A DNA stretch of 57,005 nt. It comes from Melioribacter roseus. GTDB taxonomy: Bacteria > Bacteroidota > Ignavibacteria > Ignavibacteriales > Melioribacteraceae. A model generated the notes under the pieces. That model made no database searches. It was not told where the DNA came from and was given only the letters and a program-made list of their open reading frames with translations. Location: the NCBI GenBank assembly GCA_020723165.1, contig DYJK01000008.1, positions 1-57,005 on the forward strand, given 5' to 3'. Shown in pieces: positions 35,641 to 43,150 of this stretch. The translations under genes and the position numbers were made by a program. Every line of letters begins with the position of its first letter. The stretch's first letter is position 1.

Positions 35641-36408
35641 ATGAAAAAAATATTAATTATTGAAGATGAAGAACCGGTAAGAACGGGCATTAAAGATTTA
35701 CTCGAATTAAAAAATTTCAAAGTCTTTACTGCAGAAGGAGGTGCGGAAGGATTAAAATCTGCTAAAGAAAATTTACCCGACCTGATTATATGTGATATTA
35801 AAATGCCCGGTATAGACGGGTACGAAGTATTGAAACGTATAAATAAGGAAGAAATCCTCTCATCTATTCCATTTATTTTCCTTACTGCTAAAACAGAAAT
35901 GTCGGAAATGAGATACGGTATGAATTTAGGAGCCGATGATTATATAACCAAGCCATTCATGGCTACTGATTTATACAAAGCTGTTGAAGTAAGACTAAAT
36001 AAAAGTGAGAGAGTTAAAAAGAAAGGCAGCCCCTCAAAAGTTACTGTTGATGATGCAGAATCTAAAAAGAACATTGGGGAACACCTCTTTATAACTGAAG
36101 GAAACAAACCCCAATTTGTTAAGATTCACGATATTGAATGTATAACCGCATTCAATGAGTACACGAATGTTTACCTGAATAATTCGAAAAAATTGATCAT
36201 TAGGAAATCTCTCAAAGAATGGGAAAGTGCATTGCCGGACAGTATGTTTATCAGGATTCATAGATCGACCATAATAAACTTTGAACATGTAGATAGGGTA
36301 GAAAAATTTTACGACAGATCGTACTTGGTTTTTCTAAAAAATATCAAACAGCCATTCATCATAAGCCAGAGATATTTATCTAAACTCAAAAAGAATCTCT
36401 TCTTTTAA
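35641..36408 (+). CDS. LytTR-family response regulator
   Basis: DNA-binding response regulator of 255 residues, cognate to the preceding kinase. Receiver domain: acidic pair E8-D9, phospho-acceptor D52 (LIICDIKMPGIDG), T82 and K104 (DDYITKPF). The C-terminal part (about 150-255) is a LytTR domain (DIECITAFNEYTNVYLNN, IRKSLKEWESALP, FIRIHRSTIINFEHVDRVEKF). LytTR regulators often control cell-surface and polysaccharide functions. Likely targets are the flanking glycosidase or transporter operons, but no direct-repeat LytTR site was identified by eye. Confidence 0.92.
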   Translation: MKKILIIEDEEPVRTGIKDLLELKNFKVFTAEGGAEGLKSAKENLPDLIICDIKMPGIDGYEVLKRINKEEILSSIPFIFLTAKTEMSEMRYGMNLGADDYITKPFMATDLYKAVEVRLNKSERVKKKGSPSKVTVDDAESKKNIGEHLFITEGNKPQFVKIHDIECITAFNEYTNVYLNNSKKLIIRKSLKEWESALPDSMFIRIHRSTIINFEHVDRVEKFYDRSYLVFLKNIKQPFIISQRYLSKLKKNLFF

Positions 36409-36583
36409 AAGAATCCGGCTTATTCAACTTTTGAGACAAACTCACAGCATATTTAACGCGTTTACTGCATTTTATGCAATAGAGGATTTATCTTTAATTA
36501 CTTTTGCCGTAAATAAAAGCGGATTCTTTAAAGTTTTCATTGCAATTATATACGCATAATTAAAAAATTTAATTAGAGTCTTT

Positions 36584-38365
36584 ATGCAGTTAACAATAAC
36601 CGACCTTTTTGTAATATCGTTATACTTCATATTTAACCTATTAATTGCTCTTTGGCTGCGTAAAAGAGCAACACAAAATGTTAGCGAATTTTTTATTGCC
36701 GGTAAAAAAGTTTCGTGGTGGCTTGCCGGAACATCGATGGTTGCTACAACTTTTGCTGCAGATACTCCTCTTGTTGTAACGGGTTTAGTTGCTGCTAACG
36801 GTATTGCCGGTAACTGGATCTGGTGGAGTATGGCTTTTAGCGGCATGCTTACAGTATTCTTTTATGCCAAACTTTGGAACCGGTCCGGTGTGTTGACAGA
36901 TGTTGAATTTGCAGAGATTAGATATAGCGGAAAACCGGCTACGTTTTTACGCGGATTCAGAGCTATCTATTTGGGATTACCAATTAATCTAATAATTATG
37001 GGATGGGTCAATCTTGCTATTGCAAAAATTCTAATGAGTGTTTTAGGTGTCTCAAAGGTTGAAGCGCTCGGTATTGCTTTATTGATAATGTTTATCACTG
37101 CTTCAATTTCTACTATCTCCGGGTTGTGGGGAGTACTGTGGACAGACCTATTTCAATTTGTTTTGAAAATGGGGATGGTAATAGCACTTGCTATCTTTGC
37201 AGTACATGCAAGCGGCGGTATGGATTCATTGATAGGTAAATTGCACGAGATTGATCAAGCAAGAGATCCGTCAAGTTCAATTTTATCATTTATCCCTGAT
37301 ATAAATTCTGCATGGATGCCGATGATTACATTCTTCGTGTTCATTGCAGTTAACTGGTGGGCTTCATGGTACCCAGGTGCAGAGCCCGGTGGCGGTGGAT
37401 ACATTGCCCAGAGAATTTTTTCTGCTAAAGATGAAAAACATTCCTTACTTGCTACTCTTTGGTTTAACATTGCCCATTATGCAATAAGACCCTGGCCATG
37501 GATTCTTGTAGCTTTAGTTGCTGTTGTCAGGTTTCAAAATGATCAGCAATTTATTGATGACCCGGAATCCGGGTACATAAGAATTTTGCTTAGTGATCTG
37601 CCAATTTATTTAAGAGGTTTGATGCTTGCTGCATTTGCCGCTGCTTATATGTCAACTATCGGAACGCAGTTAAACTGGGGTGCAAGCTATATAGTTAATG
37701 ATGTTTACAAAAGATTTTTAGTTAAAGAGAAAACTGAAAAACATTACGTAAAAATTTCGCAAGCTGTAACAATGCTGCTAATGCTTTGTTCCGTAATCGT
37801 TACTTTTTATATGGATTCTATTGCTAACGCCTGGAAAATTTTAATGGCAGTCGGAGCCGGTACCGGACTTGTATATATTCTAAGATGGTTCTGGTGGCGG
37901 ATAAATGCATGGAGTGAAATATCGGCAATGAGTGCAGCATTTATCACATCATTGGTTTTACAATTTGGGTTTAATTATAATGAAAACGATCCGCGGGAAT
38001 TTGCAATTCTTCTTTTAATTACCGTTGCAGTTACAACTGCAGTTTGGCTAGTTGTAACTTTTTTAACAGAACCGGAACCAAAAGAGATATTATTAAAATT
38101 CTATAGAAAAGTTAGACCCAACGCAACAATGTGGGGTCCGATTGCAAAAGAAGCAGTAGATGTGATTCCCGAAAGAGATGGAATATTCAACCTGGTAAAT
38201 TGGTTGACCGGTGTAGCTATGATCTACTCATTCTTGCTCGGCATCGGGAAAATAATTCTTGGAAGTGAGGCGGTTGGAATATTACTTACCTTATTGGGTT
38301 TTGTTCTCGGCGGAATAATCTATTATAGAATAAACAAGAAAGGATGGCAGACCTTAAAACAATAG
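36584..38365 (+). CDS. Sodium:solute symporter (SSS family), amino-sugar locus
   Basis: Inner-membrane SSS/SLC5-type sugar symporter of 593 residues with some 13-14 hydrophobic helices. It starts MQLTITDLFVISLYFIFNLLIALWL and has the family motifs FFIAGKKVSWWLAGTSMVATTFAADTPLV, GLWGVLWTDLFQF and PWILVALVAVV. Its gene is followed 62 bases later by the NagB-LmbE fusion and then two ROK genes, so GlcNAc or a related amino sugar is the most likely substrate. That is inference from context; the sequence alone does not fix specificity. Confidence 0.9.
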   Translation: MQLTITDLFVISLYFIFNLLIALWLRKRATQNVSEFFIAGKKVSWWLAGTSMVATTFAADTPLVVTGLVAANGIAGNWIWWSMAFSGMLTVFFYAKLWNRSGVLTDVEFAEIRYSGKPATFLRGFRAIYLGLPINLIIMGWVNLAIAKILMSVLGVSKVEALGIALLIMFITASISTISGLWGVLWTDLFQFVLKMGMVIALAIFAVHASGGMDSLIGKLHEIDQARDPSSSILSFIPDINSAWMPMITFFVFIAVNWWASWYPGAEPGGGGYIAQRIFSAKDEKHSLLATLWFNIAHYAIRPWPWILVALVAVVRFQNDQQFIDDPESGYIRILLSDLPIYLRGLMLAAFAAAYMSTIGTQLNWGASYIVNDVYKRFLVKEKTEKHYVKISQAVTMLLMLCSVIVTFYMDSIANAWKILMAVGAGTGLVYILRWFWWRINAWSEISAMSAAFITSLVLQFGFNYNENDPREFAILLLITVAVTTAVWLVVTFLTEPEPKEILLKFYRKVRPNATMWGPIAKEAVDVIPERDGIFNLVNWLTGVAMIYSFLLGIGKIILGSEAVGILLTLLGFVLGGIIYYRINKKGWQTLKQ

Positions 38366-38427
38366 AAATGGTTTTTAAATTGGCCCAGTAAAAATTAATA
38401 TAATTGGTAGAAGGAAGGAGTTGATAA

Positions 38428-40797
38428 ATGGACAGTAGTCCGTATGAAGATAAACAGATACAAAACATTTCAAAAGTTGAAGAATATTATCTTGGTATAT
38501 CAGGTAAGAAAATTATATACAGCCCAACGGAAAAGATTCCGGTAATCCAGGTTAATAATTTCCCGGAACTTGGCAGATTAACAGCGCTACGTTTTATTGA
38601 ATGGGTTCAACAAAATCCTGATGGAGTTATATCTTTACCTACCGGTAAAACACCAGAACATTTTATTAAATGGGTAGGATATTTCTTGAAAAACTGGAAT
38701 CACAAAAGCGTAGTTGAAACTTTTGAGAAAGCCGGTTTGGATCCTTCGATAAAACCCGATATGCAAAGTCTGCGCTTTGTTCAAATAGATGAATTCTATC
38801 CAATCGATTCTTTTCAGCATAACAGTTTTTACTATTACATACAGAAATATTATTTCCGCAATTTTAATCTTGATCCTAAGAAAGCATTACTAATTAATGT
38901 TAATGAAATTGGTACGGCAGATGATCTCCCTCTCGATCAAGTTTTCCCCGAAAAAATTGTTGACTTAACATTACGAACAAGATGGGCAAGCAGCCGGTTA
39001 GAGAGAATTCAAAAACGAACCATAGAAATTGTTGATGAGTTCTGTACTAACTATGAAAGAAAAATTAGGGAGATGGGGGGAATCGGGTTTTTCCTCGGCG
39101 GCATTGGTCCCGATGGTCATATCGGGTTTAATATTCAAGGGAGCGATCATTTTTCAACAGCACGTTTAATTGCTACAAATTACGAAACCCAGGCAGCCGC
39201 TTCCGGCGATTTGGGCGGAATAGAAATTGCACGCAACCGGTTGGTAATTACCATTGGTCTTGATACAATTACATATAACGAAAATGCAGTTGCAATTATA
39301 ATTGCCGCCGGTGAAGCAAAAGCAAACATCATACGCGATTCTATTGAGAATACACAGCAGAATAAATACCCGGCTACGGTTCTTCAGAAACTTAAGAATG
39401 CAAAATTTTATTTGACACATGGTGCATCATTACGCTTACGTGAACGCCGTTACGATGATATGGCAAAGGAAGAAACTCTTTCACAATTTTCTATAGAGAG
39501 ATCGATAATTAACCTTGCAGTTGAAAAACAAAAAGAAGTTCTTGATCTGACTGATAAAGATTACAACTCCGACAAGTTTGGTAAATTAATTCTCGAACGT
39601 ACCGGCTTAACAGCAAAAGAGATTAACAAATCGATTCACAGTTCAGTATCCGAAAGATTTAGGAAGGGGATTTCATTAGTTGAAAATGAAACCATACTGC
39701 ATACCGGTCCTCATCACGATGACATTATGCTTGGATATTTACCGTACATAGTGCATCTTGTACGCACTGCGTCGAATTTGCATCACTTTGTAACATTAAC
39801 GAGTGGATTTACCGCTGTAACTAATTCTTACATGCTTGATATTATGGAGAACTTAAAAACTCATTTGAGCAGTGATGAATTCAAATCTAAGTTTTCTGAA
39901 AAATATTTTGACCCGGCATTCCATGAAGGAAAAAACCGCGATGTAAATTTATACCTAGACGGACTTGCATCACACAGCAGAACAATTAAAAGAGAAGCAC
40001 TTGCAAGCAGAGTGCTTCGTTATTTAATCGAAATTTATGAAGAAGATAATCTAAACTATCTTGTTGACCGCGTTGATGAATTAATAAATTACTTCAAAAC
40101 GCAGTACCCGGGTAAAAAAGATATACCGCATGTTCAGAAATTGAAAGGTATGCTTCGCGAATGGGAAGAGGAAATTGTATGGGCTTATTTCGGTTTTAAC
40201 AACAGCAGTGTGTCTCATATGCGCTTAGGATTCTACCAGGGTGAGATGTTCACAGAGAATCCTGAAGTATCAAGGGATGTAATACCAATTCTGGATTTAC
40301 TGAGAAAGGTCAAACCAACAATTATAACAGTAGCACTTGATCCTGAAGGTAGCGGTCCGGATACTCATTACAAAGTTTTGCAAGCTATAACTGAAGCGTT
40401 GAGATTATATGAAAAAGAAGCCGATATCTCCAAGCTGAAAATTTGGGGTTATCGAAATGTGTGGTACCGCTTTCACCCGGCAGAAGCAAACATTTATGTG
40501 CCGGTGAGTTTAAATTCTTTTGCTATCCTCGAAAACATTTTCATGAATAGTTACGGCTCACAGAAAGATGCCAGCTTCCCGAGTTATGAATATGACGGGC
40601 CTTTCTATAGGTTAGCACAAAATATCCAGGTAGATCAATATCGTACTATCAGGTTATGTCTTGGTAAAGATTTTTTTCTTAAACATCCAATACCGCGTGT
40701 GAGAGCTGCACACGGAACGGTCTATTTAAAAGAATTGACACTTGAAGAGTTTTACACAAAATCAATTGAAATTAAGAAAATGACGGAAACCGGGTAA
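38428..40797 (+). CDS. nagB: Glucosamine-6-phosphate deaminase fused to LmbE/PIG-L-type deacetylase domain
   Basis: Two-domain cytoplasmic enzyme of 789 residues. Residues about 35-335 are NagB-like: SLPTGKTPEHFIKW, the catalytic Asp-Glu in VQIDEFYPI and GGIGPDGHIGFN. This activity converts glucosamine-6-phosphate to fructose-6-phosphate and ammonia. Residues about 425-720 are an LmbE/PIG-L-like domain with the zinc motif PHHDD (LHTGPHHDDIMLGYL) and a later Asp-His (DPEGSGPDTHY). Similar long NagB proteins occur in Bacteroides; this one is longer than the roughly 660 residues I recall. If the LmbE domain acts on GlcNAc-6-phosphate, one protein would do both NagA and NagB steps; no nagA is in the window. 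GGAAGGAG precedes the ATG. Confidence 0.87.
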   Translation: MDSSPYEDKQIQNISKVEEYYLGISGKKIIYSPTEKIPVIQVNNFPELGRLTALRFIEWVQQNPDGVISLPTGKTPEHFIKWVGYFLKNWNHKSVVETFEKAGLDPSIKPDMQSLRFVQIDEFYPIDSFQHNSFYYYIQKYYFRNFNLDPKKALLINVNEIGTADDLPLDQVFPEKIVDLTLRTRWASSRLERIQKRTIEIVDEFCTNYERKIREMGGIGFFLGGIGPDGHIGFNIQGSDHFSTARLIATNYETQAAASGDLGGIEIARNRLVITIGLDTITYNENAVAIIIAAGEAKANIIRDSIENTQQNKYPATVLQKLKNAKFYLTHGASLRLRERRYDDMAKEETLSQFSIERSIINLAVEKQKEVLDLTDKDYNSDKFGKLILERTGLTAKEINKSIHSSVSERFRKGISLVENETILHTGPHHDDIMLGYLPYIVHLVRTASNLHHFVTLTSGFTAVTNSYMLDIMENLKTHLSSDEFKSKFSEKYFDPAFHEGKNRDVNLYLDGLASHSRTIKREALASRVLRYLIEIYEEDNLNYLVDRVDELINYFKTQYPGKKDIPHVQKLKGMLREWEEEIVWAYFGFNNSSVSHMRLGFYQGEMFTENPEVSRDVIPILDLLRKVKPTIITVALDPEGSGPDTHYKVLQAITEALRLYEKEADISKLKIWGYRNVWYRFHPAEANIYVPVSLNSFAILENIFMNSYGSQKDASFPSYEYDGPFYRLAQNIQVDQYRTIRLCLGKDFFLKHPIPRVRAAHGTVYLKELTLEEFYTKSIEIKKMTETG

Positions 40798-40857
40798 GTT
40801 TTTATAAAAATATTTTAATCATTGTGAAAAAATTTTAAATAGGATTAATGCTTAAAG

Positions 40858-40998
40858 GAAACTTCTGAAAAATGTTACTTGTCATTTCGATCCCGACAAA
40901 GCCGGGAGAGAAATCTTGCTTCTGACTTGCCTTCGCAAGTAGGTAAGATTTGTCAGCCGCTTCTCCGAAATGACATCTTCGAATTATTCAGAAGTTTC
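40858..40998. repeat. 141-bp nested palindromic repeat element
   Basis: Intergenic element made of four nested complementary arm pairs: GAAACTTCTGAA/TTCAGAAGTTTC (40858/40987), TGTCATTTCG/CGAAATGACA (40880/40966), AAATCTT/AAGATTT (40911/40945) and the central hairpin ACTTGC-CTTC-GCAAGT (40925-40940). The TGTCATTTCG...GAGAAATCTT signature is, to my knowledge, a dispersed intergenic repeat in many Bacteroidetes-related genomes. It probably folds as a long RNA hairpin and lies between nagB and the ROK genes. Confidence 0.82.
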
Positions 40999-41020
40999 TA
41001 AAGGATAATCGATAATTCAC

Positions 41021-41033
41021 AACAATTATTGTT
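41021..41033. promoter_or_regulatory. AACAAT-T-ATTGTT palindrome upstream of ROK genes
   Basis: A perfect 6+1+6 palindrome ends 17 bases before the ATG at 41051. Half-sites match the longer palindrome at 48452 upstream of the arabinose symporter. It is a candidate operator only. Confidence 0.3.
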
Positions 41034-41050
41034 AGGTGGGTTTTTCAAAT

Positions 41051-42049
41051 ATGAGTTCAACTCAAGTTGTTTTAGGTATTGATATCGGCGGTACAAATAC
41101 TGCTTTTGGATTAGTTGATGAAAAAGGTAAATGTTATTTAAATGACCAGATACAAACAGATAGGCATAGCTCGGTTGAATCTTTTTTGATCAAACTTTTC
41201 GAAGCTTTCAATTTACAGTTTGAACAGATTAAAGATGATTTTGAATTAATAGGCATCGGGCTTGGCGCCCCCTCGGCGAATTATTTTAAGGGTACAATCG
41301 ATAACCCGACAAACTTTAGCTGGGGTTATGTTGACATTGTAAAATTAATACAGACTCAATATGCTTTGCCGGTGGTAGTAACAAATGATGCTAATGCGGC
41401 GGCTATTGGTGAATTGAAATACGGTGCAGCAAAAGGTTTGAACAATTTTATCGAAATCACTTTAGGTACCGGTCTAGGAAGCGGTATTGTTGTTAACGGT
41501 TCACTGTTCCATGGTCACGATGGTTTTGCCGGTGAACTTGGTCATATGATTATAGAAGATAAAGGAAGAATCTGCAATTGTGGTAGAAGAGGCTGTCTGG
41601 AAACTTATGTTTCGGCTAACGGAATCAGGAGAACTGTTTTTGAATTGCTGTCGATTTATTCTGTTGAAAGTTGTCTAAGAGATTATTCATATAATTCACT
41701 TACATCAAAATTAATTTATGAAGCGGCATTGAAGAATGATGAAATAGCAAAGATGGCTTTTGAACGTACTGCCGAGAAGCTCGGTAAAGCTTTGGCAAAT
41801 TATGTTGTTCTTCTTAATCCGGAAGCCATAGTTTTGTTTGGAGGTTTAGCGCTAGCCGGGGATCAAATACTTGGTCCGCTCAACCATCATTTCGAAAATA
41901 GTTTGTTGAATCTTTATAAGGGCAAAGTTAAAATTTTGCTTTCAAGTTTAATGGAATATAAAAATGCAGCTATACTTGGTGCAGCAGCTATTATATGGGA
42001 AGAGATTCATAAGAAAAGCCGCGATTTACAAATGCAAGTAATAACTTAA
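41051..42049 (+). CDS. ROK-family sugar kinase
   Basis: Cytoplasmic ROK kinase of 332 residues, probably acting on glucose, GlcNAc or a related hexose. All motifs look intact: phosphate-1 GIDIGGTNTAFG (D11), catalytic Asp in NDANAAAIGE, phosphate-2 LGTGLGSGIVV, sugar-binding ExGH (GELGHMI), zinc cluster CNCGRRGCLE and adenosine motif LFGGLALAGD. A GTG at 41036 is in frame, but ATG 41051 with AGGTGGG about ten bases upstream is better. It forms a tandem pair with the next gene and lies downstream of nagB, so phosphorylation of an amino sugar before NagB is plausible. Confidence 0.9.
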   Translation: MSSTQVVLGIDIGGTNTAFGLVDEKGKCYLNDQIQTDRHSSVESFLIKLFEAFNLQFEQIKDDFELIGIGLGAPSANYFKGTIDNPTNFSWGYVDIVKLIQTQYALPVVVTNDANAAAIGELKYGAAKGLNNFIEITLGTGLGSGIVVNGSLFHGHDGFAGELGHMIIEDKGRICNCGRRGCLETYVSANGIRRTVFELLSIYSVESCLRDYSYNSLTSKLIYEAALKNDEIAKMAFERTAEKLGKALANYVVLLNPEAIVLFGGLALAGDQILGPLNHHFENSLLNLYKGKVKILLSSLMEYKNAAILGAAAIIWEEIHKKSRDLQMQVIT

Positions 42050-42093
42050 TTAAAACTGTAATTGATTTATTACAAAATAAAATTGTAGGAATT

Positions 42094-43062
42094 ATGAATC
42101 GAAAAAAAGTTACGCTTGGAATTGAAATTGGGGGTACACAAACATCCTTTGGCTTGGTAGATATTTCAGGAAATTGTTATATAGAAAGTAAAATTCCTAC
42201 CAAAGCAAATGAATCGCCAGAAGCATTGTTCGAACGGCTTTACAAAAAATTTAATAAGGTTTACAAAGGGGAATCAAATAAGTATGAACTGCTGGGTGTT
42301 GGTATTGGGGCACCGAGTGCAAATTACTACAAAGGTACTGTAGAATATTCATCAAACTTGAATTGGATTTATGTAAACATAATTGACCTGGCAAAAAAAT
42401 ATTTTGATCTGCCGATTGTTATTGCTAACGATGCAAATGCAGCAGCTCTGGGTGAAATGAAATTCGGTGTTGCAAAAAAAATGAAAAATTTTATTCAGCT
42501 TACTCTTAGTCGTGGTTTTGGAAGCGGTATTGTTGTTGACGGAAATATTGTTTACGGAAGTGACGGGTTCGCTGGTGAAATCGGGCATACTATTGTAGAA
42601 AAGAACGGTAGAAGCTGCGGCTGCGGCAGAAAAGGTTGTCTTGAAACTTATGTTTCTGTTGGCGGTTTGGTAAGAACTTATTATGAATTGCTTTCCAAGA
42701 TAAATGAAACAAGTGTTCTAAAGGAATTTTCGCCTAATCAGATTAATGCGGATTTGGTTTTGAGAGCAGCTAAGAACGGCGATAAACTTGCAATATCTGC
42801 TTTTGAATATACCGGGCAAATTCTTGGTGAAGCATTAGCAAATGTAGTTGCTTATTTAAGTCCGGAAGCTGTAATCCTATCGGAAGGTTTAGCCGCTGCC
42901 GGTGATCTGTTGTTAAACCCGACTAAACATCACATGGAAAAAAATATGTTGAACCTATTCCAGGGTAAAGTTGAGATTTTACTATCGGGACTTGTAAAAG
43001 GCAATGTAGCTATTCTTGGTGCTAGTGCCTTAAGCTGGCACAATATTCAAAAAAATAAATGA
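42094..43062 (+). CDS. ROK-family paralog with altered ATP-binding motifs
   Basis: A 322-residue tandem paralog of the preceding ROK kinase. The sugar side is kept: catalytic Asp in NDANAAALGE, GEIGHTIV, and zinc cluster CGCGRKGCLE. All three nucleotide-binding motifs have changed: phosphate-1 is GIEIGGTQT (E11 in place of Asp), phosphate-2 is LSRGFGSG instead of LGTGLGSG, and the adenosine motif is LSEGLAAAGD instead of LFGGLALAGD. It has no DNA-binding HTH, so it is not a NagC/XylR-type ROK repressor. It may be a weak kinase, have another phosphoryl donor, or be a sugar-binding partner of the first copy. Confidence 0.85.
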   Translation: MNRKKVTLGIEIGGTQTSFGLVDISGNCYIESKIPTKANESPEALFERLYKKFNKVYKGESNKYELLGVGIGAPSANYYKGTVEYSSNLNWIYVNIIDLAKKYFDLPIVIANDANAAALGEMKFGVAKKMKNFIQLTLSRGFGSGIVVDGNIVYGSDGFAGEIGHTIVEKNGRSCGCGRKGCLETYVSVGGLVRTYYELLSKINETSVLKEFSPNQINADLVLRAAKNGDKLAISAFEYTGQILGEALANVVAYLSPEAVILSEGLAAAGDLLLNPTKHHMEKNMLNLFQGKVEILLSGLVKGNVAILGASALSWHNIQKNK

Positions 43063-43150
43063 TTACTCTTAACCTACAGTAACAATGTTGCAATTCAATT
43101 TTCAATCTGTGAACAACCTTGAAAATGATTAACAACAATATAAACTTACC

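Noticed and set aside
36408-36529. 10-bp inverted repeat (AAAGAATCCG / CGGATTCTTT) spanning the gap after the response regulator
   Set aside because: The arms are about 100 bases apart with no supporting inner structure; it could be chance in AT-rich DNA.
36472-36846. 124-residue open frame on the minus strand before and over the symporter start
   Set aside because: It lies mostly antisense to the clear symporter N-terminus, has no recognisable domain and no ribosome-binding site; it mirrors the plus-strand gene.
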